Position numbers and translations under genes: made by a program
Source: Micromonospora sp. KC606
Lineage (GTDB): Bacteria; Actinomycetota; Actinomycetes; Mycobacteriales; Micromonosporaceae
Direction: 5' to 3'
DNA: 64,000 nucleotides
NCBI RefSeq assembly: GCF_004348675.1
Contig: NZ_SMKN01000010.1
Location: 18,568-82,567, forward strand
Part shown: positions 1 through 7,439 of the stretch, piece after piece
How positions within the stretch are numbered: the stretch's first letter is position 1
Layout: the number at the start of each line of letters is the position of its first letter
Notes under the pieces: generated by a model
The model's input: the letters and a program-made list of their open reading frames with translations, nothing else
What the model was told of the DNA's origin: nothing
Databases searched by the model: none

Positions 1-135
1 TTCGTCGGCGTCTACGACGCCGAGTACGCCATGATCATGACCGGTTCGGTGCTGTCGGTGCTGCCGATCCTGACCGTCTTCCTCCTCGGGCAGCGTTACT
101 TCGTCCAGGGCGTCGCCACCACCGGGCTCAAGTGA
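1..135 (+). CDS. Carbohydrate ABC transporter permease, 3' end only
   Basis: The window opens inside a gene; the last 44 codons are visible and end in TGA. The visible peptide has one hydrophobic segment (LSVLPILTVFLLG) followed by QRYFVQGVATTGLK, which is the typical C-terminus of MalG-type inner-membrane subunits of sugar ABC importers (family knowledge). The next gene starts at a GTG overlapping this stop (GTGA), so the permease, the DUF624 protein and the GH30 enzyme behind it are probably one operon for import and hydrolysis of a plant or microbial glycan. The substrate cannot be told from this fragment. Confidence 0.85.
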   Translation, partial: FVGVYDAEYAMIMTGSVLSVLPILTVFLLGQRYFVQGVATTGLK

Positions 136-884
136 CGGCCGGCATGACCACCTCCACCACCCCCCACCGGACACTCTCGGGCCGGGTCAACGTCAGCGCG
201 GACACCTGGACGACGATCTGGTCGTTCGTACACCGGGTCCTCGTCGTCAACCTCGGCCTGGCGGTCACCAACCTTCCGCTGTTGGTGGCGCTGGCCGTGG
301 TCGCGCAGCCCTGGCGGTACCCGGTGTTCTTCGGGTTGTTGTCGATCAGCGTCGGTCCGTCGCTCGCCGCGGCCTTCGGCTACCTCGACCGGGCGTCGGC
401 GTCGTCGGACCAACCTCCCGTGCGCGACTTCGTCCGCGCCTACCGGCGGTCCTTCGTCCCCGCGCTCGCCCGCTGGTCGGCCACCGTGGCGCTGCTCGCC
501 GTGCTCATCACCGACATCGTCGTCCTGCACGACTCCCGCCACGGCGCGGTGCTCGTCCCGCTGCTGGCCGTCACGGCTATCCTCCTTCTCGCCACAGGCG
601 TGCTCGTGCTGGCACTCGGCGTGCTGGCCCCGCACCTGGGCCTCCGGCCCGTCGTCAGGATCGCCGCGTACGCCGTGCTGCGGCGCGCGCCGCTGAGCCT
701 GTTCAGCCTGGTCCTGCTGCTGGTGACCGTGCTGTCGGTCAACCAGGCGCCGCTGCTGGGGTTGGCCACCGTACCGGGCTGCGCGCTCGTCGCGGTGTGG
801 GCCAACAGCCGGGCCGCGCTGGCCCACCTCCTGCCCGACGACACTCCGGAAGGCCACCACCGATCCCGCGAGGAGAGACCATGA
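132..884 (+). CDS. DUF624 (YesL-like) membrane protein
   Basis: 250 aa if the GTG at 132, overlapping the permease stop, is used; an ATG at 144 is the alternative. About five to six hydrophobic segments are visible, including VLVVNLGLAVTNLPLLVALAV near residues 35-60 and paired segments at about 115-180. The N-terminal layout, with a tryptophan-rich entry helix (WTTIWSFVHRVLVVNLG), fits the DUF624/YesL family, which is commonly encoded beside sugar ABC permeases and glycosidases and has no established biochemical role. Its stop codon overlaps the ATG of the GH30 gene (ATGA), so the two are translationally coupled. Membrane accessory role in glycan uptake is inferred from context. Confidence 0.75.
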   Translation: MTAGMTTSTTPHRTLSGRVNVSADTWTTIWSFVHRVLVVNLGLAVTNLPLLVALAVVAQPWRYPVFFGLLSISVGPSLAAAFGYLDRASASSDQPPVRDFVRAYRRSFVPALARWSATVALLAVLITDIVVLHDSRHGAVLVPLLAVTAILLLATGVLVLALGVLAPHLGLRPVVRIAAYAVLRRAPLSLFSLVLLLVTVLSVNQAPLLGLATVPGCALVAVWANSRAALAHLLPDDTPEGHHRSREERP

Positions 885-3800
885 CCGGACGCTCCACCCC
901 GACGCGGCTGGCGGCCTTGCTCACCGCGACCGCCCTGGCCGTCACCACCGCCACGGTCACGCCACCGCCCGCCGTCGCCACCACCGGCGCCGCCGCCGTC
1001 CCCACCGTCGTGGTGACCCCCGACCCGTCCTACCGCGAACCGACCTGGGAAGGCTGGGGCACCAGCCTGGTCTGGTTCGCCAACGCCACCGGCGGGTACC
1101 CCGACGAGATCCGCAACCACCTGGTCGACCTGCTCTTCGGCGAGAACGGGCTGCGGCTGAACATGGCCCGGTACAACATCGGCGGCGGCAACGCCCCCGA
1201 CGTGCGGACCGACTACATGAAGGCCGGCGCCACGATGCCCGGTTTCTGGAAGGCTCCCGCCGGCACCACCCGTACCGACGTCGACTGGTGGAATCCGGAC
1301 AATCCCGAGCACTGGAACTGGGACGCCGACGCCAACCAACGCTGGTGGGTCGACCAGATCAAGGACCGGGTCGACACGTGGGAGGCGTTCAGCAACTCCC
1401 CGCCGTACTTCCAGACCGTCAGCGGCTACGTCTCCGGCGGCTTCAACTCCAGCGCCGACCAGATCCGCGCCGACCGCGTTGACGACTTCGCCACCTACCT
1501 GGTCCGGGTCACCGAGCGCCTGGAGGCCGCGCACGGCATCAAATTCCACACCATCGAGCCACTCAACGAGCCCAACACCTCCTACTGGGGCACCCAACTC
1601 GGCCCGGACGGCCAGCCCACCGGCGGCCGGCAGGAGGGCGCGCACGCCTCCCCGGCCCTGCAGCAGCAGGTGATCCTGGCGCTGGCCCGGCGGCTCAAGG
1701 ACGCGCAGACGCGGGCGCGGATCGCCGCCATGGACGAAACCAACCCCGGCACCTTCGTCACCAACTGGAACGGTTACAGCGCCGAGACCCGCGCCGTCAT
1801 CGACCAGCTCAACGTGCACACCTACGGCACCGGCCAGCGCACCTCCGCCCGTGACATCGCCAAGGGCGCCGACAAACCCCTGTGGATGAGCGAGGTCGAC
1901 GGCCACTGGGGCACCGGGCAGAGCTTCACCAGCATGGACCCCGGTCTCGGCATCGCCGAGCGGATCGTCAACGACGTCCGCGAACTCGAACCCTCCGCGT
2001 GGATGCTGTGGCAACCCATCGAGGACTACAACCCGCAGCACGCCGGGAACAAGAACTGGGGCGCCATCCAGATCCCGTTCGACTGCACCGCCCAGGACAC
2101 CCTGCAGACCTGCCCCGCGCGGATCAACACCAAGTTCCACACCCTGCGCAACTTCACCCACTTCATCCGGCCCGGTGACCACATGGTCAAGGTGGACGAC
2201 ACCGCCAGCCTGGCCGCCGTGTCGGCCAACGGCAGGGCCGCGACCGTCGTGCACGTCAACAGCTCCGACACCGGCCGCCGGGTCACCCTCGACCTTTCCC
2301 GGTTCGGTCACGTCGAGCCGGCGACGACCGTCACGCCGGTCGTCACGGACGCCTCCGGCGCCCTGGTCCGTCACCAGCCCATCCGGGTCGACCGGAAGTC
2401 CGCCGCCTTCACCGTGCCGGCGAAGTCCGTGACGACCTTCGTCGTCGACGGGGTACGAGGCGTCGCCGACGACGCCGCGCTCGTCGAGGACGGCCACGTG
2501 TACCGGCTACAGGGCGTCCAGAGCGGCAGGTCGTTGGCACCCTCCGGCTCGTCCCCGGTGATCCGCACCAGCGACCCAACCGCCGCCGACCAGCTCTGGC
2601 GGATCACCCCGGTCACCACCGCAACCGGGAACCGGTCCCGCTACCTGCTGTCCACCGGCGACCGCAACCTGGTGCTGCGCGCCGGATCCCTCGTGCTGGA
2701 ACCGTCCTCGGCGGCTCTCGCCGCCGACCCGATCGCGCAGTGGATCCTCTCCACCACCGGCGACGGCACGTACACCCTCGTCAACGCCGCGACGGGCCGG
2801 CTGGTCGACGTGAGCGACCACGCCACCGCCGACGGCTCCCGGGTCGGCACCTGGACGCCGTCGTCGGGGAACAACCAGCGTTGGACGATCATCGACGAGA
2901 CGGTGCTGTCCACGGTCGCCGCCGACCTCTTCACCACCCCCGGCACGATGCCGGTGCTGCCCAGGACCGTCACGCCGGTCTACCGCGACGGCGCCCGCGG
3001 CTCCCTGCCGGTGGTGTGGCGGACGCTGCCGCCGCACCCCCGGTGGTCCGTCCCCGGCACGGTCACCGTCCTGGGCACCGCCACCGACCCGCTCGGCCGG
3101 AAGGTCCAGGCCCGGGCCGTCGTCACCGTCGACACCGTCGTGGCCACCGAACCGGCCCGCGCCAAGGCGTACCCGGGTGGGCGCCCGGACCTGCCCGCGA
3201 CCGTGACCGGTGTGGGCGCGCACGGCGCCCGGGTCACGCTGCCGGTGACCTGGTCCGCTCCCCCGGCCTACGACCGTGCCGGCGTCTTCGAGCTGGCCGG
3301 AACCACCGTCGTGCCGGGTGGGAGCACCCTGCCGGCGACCGTCCGGGTGCAGGTCACCACGCCGGTCCTCATCAACGCCGCGACCGACCCGGGCGTACGG
3401 GCCAGCGCGACGTTCACCGAGAGCGGCTACTCGGCCGACCGGCTGCGCAACGGCGTCACCGCCGAGAAAGCCTGGTCGAACTGGCGCTCCGGCACCAAGA
3501 ACAGCTCCGACACGCTGACCTTCCTGCTGCCGGCCAGCCGTGACGTCGCCAGCGCCACGGTCCACTTCCACCGGGACGGCAACGCGGACACGTACGCCCA
3601 GTCGCTGCACGTCGAGGTCCGTGACGTGACCGGTGCCTGGGTACGTGCCAGCGACGAGATCAGCGTGCCGGGCGGGTCGCCCGCGCCGACGGTCACCGTT
3701 CCGCTGTCCGCCGTCTCGACGACCGACGGCGTACGGCTGGTTCTCACCGCCCGCCCGGGGCTCTGGATGACCGTCGGCGAGGTGCAGCTTCTCACCGCGG

Positions 3801-4048
3801 CGCCCGGACAGTCCTCGGACGCGGCCCTGTCGGCGCTCAGCGTCGACGGCGTGGCCGTTCCGGGCTTCGCCCCAGACGTCCTCGTCTACACCGTCTCCGC
3901 CCCCGGACGGGAGCTGGCGGCCACCCCGCGCGACCCGTTCGCGGCGGTGTCCACCGCCCAGAGGCGTGCCGAACGCACCGCCACGGTCACGGTGACCAGC
4001 GAGGACCGGAGCCAGACCCGGACCTACACGGTCCGGTTCCGGCGCTGA
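881..4048 (+). CDS. Secreted multidomain GH30-type glycoside hydrolase with ricin-type lectin domain
   Basis: The ATG at 881 is preceded by AGGAGAG and gives 1055 aa; longer in-frame starts lie inside the upstream gene. A Sec signal peptide (RLAALLTATALAVTTATV, cleavage near residue 34-40) is followed by a catalytic module at about 40-470 with GWGTSLVWFA, RYNIGGGN, LNEPN (putative acid/base E230) and WMSEVDG (putative nucleophile E338), the pattern of GH30 enzymes of the endo-beta-1,6-galactanase-like group. Then come an all-beta segment, a ricin-type trefoil at about 540-685 (repeated QLW/QRW motifs), Ig-like domains at about 690-840, a discoidin/galactose-binding-like module at about 825-970 and a cadherin-like C-terminal domain. 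It probably degrades galactan-type side chains outside the cell, feeding the ABC importer. The exact substrate is inferred. Confidence 0.85.
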   Translation: MTGRSTPTRLAALLTATALAVTTATVTPPPAVATTGAAAVPTVVVTPDPSYREPTWEGWGTSLVWFANATGGYPDEIRNHLVDLLFGENGLRLNMARYNIGGGNAPDVRTDYMKAGATMPGFWKAPAGTTRTDVDWWNPDNPEHWNWDADANQRWWVDQIKDRVDTWEAFSNSPPYFQTVSGYVSGGFNSSADQIRADRVDDFATYLVRVTERLEAAHGIKFHTIEPLNEPNTSYWGTQLGPDGQPTGGRQEGAHASPALQQQVILALARRLKDAQTRARIAAMDETNPGTFVTNWNGYSAETRAVIDQLNVHTYGTGQRTSARDIAKGADKPLWMSEVDGHWGTGQSFTSMDPGLGIAERIVNDVRELEPSAWMLWQPIEDYNPQHAGNKNWGAIQIPFDCTAQDTLQTCPARINTKFHTLRNFTHFIRPGDHMVKVDDTASLAAVSANGRAATVVHVNSSDTGRRVTLDLSRFGHVEPATTVTPVVTDASGALVRHQPIRVDRKSAAFTVPAKSVTTFVVDGVRGVADDAALVEDGHVYRLQGVQSGRSLAPSGSSPVIRTSDPTAADQLWRITPVTTATGNRSRYLLSTGDRNLVLRAGSLVLEPSSAALAADPIAQWILSTTGDGTYTLVNAATGRLVDVSDHATADGSRVGTWTPSSGNNQRWTIIDETVLSTVAADLFTTPGTMPVLPRTVTPVYRDGARGSLPVVWRTLPPHPRWSVPGTVTVLGTATDPLGRKVQARAVVTVDTVVATEPARAKAYPGGRPDLPATVTGVGAHGARVTLPVTWSAPPAYDRAGVFELAGTTVVPGGSTLPATVRVQVTTPVLINAATDPGVRASATFTESGYSADRLRNGVTAEKAWSNWRSGTKNSSDTLTFLLPASRDVASATVHFHRDGNADTYAQSLHVEVRDVTGAWVRASDEISVPGGSPAPTVTVPLSAVSTTDGVRLVLTARPGLWMTVGEVQLLTAAPGQSSDAALSALSVDGVAVPGFAPDVLVYTVSAPGRELAATPRDPFAAVSTAQRRAERTATVTVTSEDRSQTRTYTVRFRR

Positions 4049-4052
4049 CGGG

Positions 4053-4090
4053 CCGCCGGGTGGGGCCGGGCGTCCGGCCCCACCCGGCGG
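4053..4090 (+). terminator. Strong hairpin after the GH30 operon
   Basis: A perfect 16-bp GC stem (arms 4053-4068 and 4075-4090, 6-nt loop) begins 5 nt after the GH30 stop. No U-tract follows, which is usual for actinobacterial terminators. Confidence 0.7.
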
Positions 4091-4182
4091 TGCCGCACCG
4101 TGGCGAGCCAGGTACCGACCCCCACCGCCGAGGCGCCGGCGTACGGCACGAGGACCACCGACTCGCCGACTATCGTGGGCGC

Positions 4183-4395
4183 GTGAGTACCCGCCACGTG
4201 CCCGCGCGGATCGGTGACCTGCCGCCGATCGGGCGACCAGCCAACAGTGCCTTGCTCGAAGCCGGCATCACGACGCTCACGCAAGTGGCCGCCCACAGCC
4301 GCCGCGACCTACTGGCCCTGCACGGGGTCGGGCCGAAGGCGGTCACCATCCTGGCCGCCGCGCTGGCCGAGCATGGCCTTGCCTTTGCCGACTGA
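4183..4395 (+). CDS. Small helix-hairpin-helix protein
   Basis: 70 aa from a GTG start at 4183; reading further upstream would run through the terminator of the preceding operon. The body (IGRPANSALLEAGI, then LLALHGVGPKAVTILAAAL) carries one helix-hairpin-helix DNA-binding motif with the GVGPKA hairpin, like the C-terminal domain of RNA polymerase alpha or the HhH modules of repair proteins. Short free-standing proteins of this kind are frequent in actinomycetes; the role is unknown. It is monocistronic and convergent with the esterase gene. Confidence 0.7.
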   Translation: MSTRHVPARIGDLPPIGRPANSALLEAGITTLTQVAAHSRRDLLALHGVGPKAVTILAAALAEHGLAFAD

Positions 4396-4583
4396 CGGCA
4401 GCTGGACCGGCCGGCGGTCCGGGAGCACGTACCGACCCCTCGATGGGTCCGGGAGTGAGCCGCCCAGTGGAGCACCGCTCCAGGAGGCGTCACTGGTGAA
4501 CGCCTGGAGGCGGGCGGAACCGGCGATTCCGGCGCCGGCCGCCTCCAGGGCGCATGCGGCTGGTCTTCCCGGGTGGTCTCCTG

Positions 4584-5690
4584 TCAGCGGCTCGTGCAGC
4601 TGACGCCGGTCGGTGCGGCTGCGGAACTGCCACTGGCGACGTAACCGAACGACGTGGACCCGTTGGCGGGAACAGTGCCGTTGTAGGCCGCGTTCCGCAC
4701 GTCGATCGCGCCGCTGGTGCCGGTGTTCACGCCGTTCCAGAGATTGGTGATGTTCTGCCCGGCGGGCAGTGTCATGCGTACCGTCCAGGCGTTGAACGCC
4801 GCGGTGTGGTTGTTGCGGACCGTCACCTCGGCCTGGAAGCCGCCGCTCCAGCTGTCGACCATCCGGTAGGCGGCGGTGCAGCCGGGCTGGCCCGGCGGCG
4901 TGGTGGTCGGCGGAGCGCTTGTGGGTGGCGTGGTGGTCGGCGGAGCGCTTGTGGGTGGCGTGGTGGTCGGCGGAGCGGATGTGGGCGCGGTGCCGTCGGT
5001 GATGCTGCGCGGCACCGCACGCAGGGCGTTGTACCAGACGGTGGCCATCTTGGCGTAGCCGCGCGAGTTGGGGTGCACGCCGTCGGCCAGGTCGGCGAGC
5101 GTCAGCGCGGGGTACATGTCGACGAAGTGAACCCGCTTGCCGGCGTTGACCTTGCTCTGCACGATGCCGGGTATCGCCGCGTTGTAGGTGCGCACCCGCG
5201 AGTCGGCACCGGACAGCGGAATGATCGACGCGACGAAGACCTCGGCGTTCGGTGCGGTGGTGGTGATGCGGTCGATCAGTGTGGACAGTCGCTGCGGTGC
5301 GCCGGACAGTTGCCTGATCATGTCGTTGGTGCCGATGTGCAACAGCACGGTGCGTGGGGTGGTGGCCCGCAGCCAGTTGACGACGTTGGCGTCGATCTGC
5401 GCGATGGTCCAGCCTGAGTGGCCCTGGTAGTCGTGGTCGCCGAGGCTGGGTGGGCCGTTGAACTGGGAGCCGACGAAGTCGATACGGTATCCGCCGGCCA
5501 CGAACTTCTGCCACAGGTCGATCCGGTAGCCGCCGGGCACGTTGAAGCCGTCGGTGATCGAATCGCCCAGCGGCATGACGCGCACGCCGCCGTTGGATTC
5601 GGCACTGGCCGGAAGAACGGCCGACAGCGCTCCGGTGAGAGCCAGCACCGCGGCTGACGCCGCAGCGAGCAGGCCGCTCATTTTCCGCAT
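4584..5690 (-). CDS. Secreted SGNH/GDSL esterase with C-terminal CBM2
   Basis: The ATG at 5690 has an AAAGGAG ribosome site 6-7 nt upstream; 368 aa. A signal peptide (AAASAAVLALTGALSAVLPASA) is followed by an SGNH hydrolase domain (about 36-225) with block I GDSITDG (catalytic S44), the GTND block (120-123) and DGVHPN (D203, H206). A Pro/Thr linker made of three near-identical 10-residue units joins it to a roughly 100-aa carbohydrate-binding module of family 2 (about 268-368; CTAAYRMVDSWSGGFQAEV, LWNG, conserved Cys at both ends). The architecture predicts an extracellular carbohydrate esterase, such as an acetyl-xylan-type deacetylase, anchored to cellulose or another polysaccharide. Its own 450-bp upstream region suggests independent regulation. 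Confidence 0.9.
   Translation of the reverse strand: MRKMSGLLAAASAAVLALTGALSAVLPASAESNGGVRVMPLGDSITDGFNVPGGYRIDLWQKFVAGGYRIDFVGSQFNGPPSLGDHDYQGHSGWTIAQIDANVVNWLRATTPRTVLLHIGTNDMIRQLSGAPQRLSTLIDRITTTAPNAEVFVASIIPLSGADSRVRTYNAAIPGIVQSKVNAGKRVHFVDMYPALTLADLADGVHPNSRGYAKMATVWYNALRAVPRSITDGTAPTSAPPTTTPPTSAPPTTTPPTSAPPTTTPPGQPGCTAAYRMVDSWSGGFQAEVTVRNNHTAAFNAWTVRMTLPAGQNITNLWNGVNTGTSGAIDVRNAAYNGTVPANGSTSFGYVASGSSAAAPTGVSCTSR
4897..4986 (-). repeat. Three 30-bp tandem repeats encoding the Pro/Thr linker
   Basis: Three units of 30 bp (4897-4926, 4927-4956, 4957-4986); the first two are identical and the third differs at its end. They encode the linker unit TSAPPTTTPP of the GDSL-CBM2 protein. Such repeats expand and contract easily, so linker length may vary between strains. 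Confidence 0.85.
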
Positions 5691-5768
5691 GGAGATTTCT
5701 CCTTTGATCAGGGGCTCGTGCAGGTAGGTGCGCGCATTGCAGGGCCATCGGCGCCGATGAGCCCGCAC

Positions 5769-5789
5769 GTGGTGGTGGTGGTGGTGGTG
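5769..5789. repeat. (GTG)7 microsatellite
   Basis: Seven uninterrupted GTG triplets about 80-100 bp upstream of the esterase start. A polyhistidine run appears only in a non-credible reading frame. No function is evident. Confidence 0.8.
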
Positions 5790-5962
5790 GCGTTCACAGC
5801 GAGCGAGCCGTGCCAAAGCGCGTTCCGCTCTGCCGGCTGGCCAGCAGGCCGGCAATGGCTCATCGCCACACGACAGGCCAGACACCGGGGCGTCGCAGCG
5901 GCGTCCACCGATGCGGACACGGGCTGCCCGTCCACCCATCCACACCCGGCTCGAAACACTCA

Positions 5963-5985
5963 TTAGTATCGATCTAAAACGGTTT
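5963..5985. promoter_or_regulatory. AT-rich operator-like site upstream of the esterase
   Basis: Two imperfect dyads abut: TTAG-T-ATCGAT-CTAA (5963-5977) and AAAACGGTTT (5976-5985). The second resembles LacI-family half-sites around a central CG. The segment stands out against the surrounding GC-rich DNA. Whether it serves the esterase promoter is inferred. Confidence 0.3.
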
Positions 5986-6143
5986 GGTGTGCAACCCCGG
6001 CACGCGTCGGACCACCACCTTGGCCACACCAGGTCAGAGCGTCCCGCCGAACACGACGCCGAGCAGCGCGGCCTCCTCCGTGAGGGCGACCGGGTGACGG
6101 TTGGACACGTGGAGCCCCCCCCCCGCAGTGGCGCCCCGTTCGA

Positions 6144-7439
6144 CTAGCGCGGCGGCCGAAGACGGGTGTCGGTACGGAATGCCTCGTTGCACTGCCGCTG
6201 GAGGGCGATGTCGTCCCACATCGCGTGCTGCGGGGCGGCGTTGGAGCAGACGATCGTTCCCCAGGCGTCGACCCGCAGCGACTCGTCGATCGCCAGACGG
6301 CAGAACTCGGCTCCCACCGGGCCCTCTTCGAACCGGCCGTCGCGCGGCGTGTAACCGATCCAACCCTCCCCGAAGACAATCGGCACGCCGCGCTGGGTGG
6401 CCCAGTCGTGCGCGACGTCCAGCCAGAGCCGTAGCGTGGTCGCCATCTCCTTTTCCCATGCCGGGTAGTGCCGGTAGAGCCAGCGATCGATCGCCTCGGC
6501 GTCGCCCCAGTCGTGCACGAAGAACTCCGGCTCGGACACGATGGTCGCGTTCCGCCGCCAGGACTGGTCCGGCGACCACTCGGCCAGTTCGGGGGCTCCG
6601 GGTCGCAGGATGTCGTGTTCGGCGCGCGCCCGGTCGAAGGCCTGAGGATCACCGCGCAGCCCGTAGGTTTCGATGAATGCGTCCAGCACCCCGTAGACGT
6701 ACGGGTTGCACGCCAACACGTCGATCGTTTCCGGGATGGCGCGCATGGCGCCGGCCGGCACCCCGGCGTAGTTCACCGTGACCGGCCGGCCGGGGTGACG
6801 GTGGTGGAAGGCGGCCAGCGCCCGCTCCAGCCGCGGTCGCAGGGCCGTCAGCCGTTCGTTCTCGTCACCGGCCAGGCCGTCAGCCAGGTACCCGGCCTGG
6901 ACCTCGTTGTGGATCTCGGTGAACGCGAGCCGGTCGTCGAGCTGGTGTTCGGCCAGGAAGTCGACGAGGTCGGCGAGGGCGACCGCTTGCGCTTCGGCCC
7001 GCCGCTGCGGCTCGATGACCAGCAGGGCATCCCACCAGCTGGAGTCGGCGGCGAAGGAGGAGCTTTGCTGGTACTCCCAGGAGGAGAGGATGACGAAGCA
7101 GCCGTGCCGCTTCGCGGCCCGGAACAGCTCCAGCACACGCGCACGCGCATCGATGACCGCCGCCTGCCGGACGTCGTACCAGCGCACCCGCTGCCCGTAG
7201 TCGCCGCCCAACGGCCCGAGCCGGAGCGCGGAGGTGTCCAGGCCGCTGCCGAACAGCAGGTACGGCATGGCGCAGATCCGCACCGTGTTGTAGCCGCGCT
7301 CGACGGCTGCGGCGAATGCCCGGTCGAGGTCCTCGAACGGCTCTCCCGGCCCGGTCCGCACGTACCAGGAGAAGTCCCAGAGCGTGATGGTCAAGCGGTC
7401 GGGAAGGTGGGCCGGTGGGGGAACGGGAACGTAGCTCAT
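6144..7439 (-). CDS. Cellulase-like glycoside hydrolase (TIM barrel)
   Basis: 431 aa, ATG at 7439 with a GGGAG ribosome site just upstream; no signal peptide, so probably cytoplasmic. The N-terminus LTITLWDFSWYVRTGPGEPFEDLDRAF, the EIHNEVQAG segment (putative acid/base Glu at the end of a barrel strand) and VFGEGWIGY (putative nucleophile Glu) follow the pattern of the sugar-binding cellulase-like family of clan GH-A. The ATG overlaps the stop of the DUF5107 gene (ATGA), giving a two-gene operon whose first gene is the DUF5107 protein. An intracellular glycosidase acting on an imported oligosaccharide is the likely role; the substrate is not predictable. Confidence 0.75.
   Translation of the reverse strand: MSYVPVPPPAHLPDRLTITLWDFSWYVRTGPGEPFEDLDRAFAAAVERGYNTVRICAMPYLLFGSGLDTSALRLGPLGGDYGQRVRWYDVRQAAVIDARARVLELFRAAKRHGCFVILSSWEYQQSSSFAADSSWWDALLVIEPQRRAEAQAVALADLVDFLAEHQLDDRLAFTEIHNEVQAGYLADGLAGDENERLTALRPRLERALAAFHHRHPGRPVTVNYAGVPAGAMRAIPETIDVLACNPYVYGVLDAFIETYGLRGDPQAFDRARAEHDILRPGAPELAEWSPDQSWRRNATIVSEPEFFVHDWGDAEAIDRWLYRHYPAWEKEMATTLRLWLDVAHDWATQRGVPIVFGEGWIGYTPRDGRFEEGPVGAEFCRLAIDESLRVDAWGTIVCSNAAPQHAMWDDIALQRQCNEAFRTDTRLRPPR

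Larger units (their letters stand above)
5691..6143. other. 450-bp spacer: esterase promoter region
   Basis: Lies between the esterase start and the 3' end of the cellulase-like gene, both on the minus strand. It contains a GTG microsatellite and one unusually AT-rich stretch (about 5951-5990). I see no credible gene here; the short open frames are low-complexity. Confidence 0.6.

Noticed and set aside
440..2497. 685-codon open frame on the minus strand opposite the DUF624 and GH30 genes
   Set aside because: Gly/Arg/Val-rich antisense shadow of high-GC coding DNA; no start signal or family motif, while the plus strand encodes recognisable proteins.
5715..5966. Reading frames with a polyhistidine or polyvaline run
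   Set aside because: Produced solely by the (GTG)7 microsatellite; no supporting signals.
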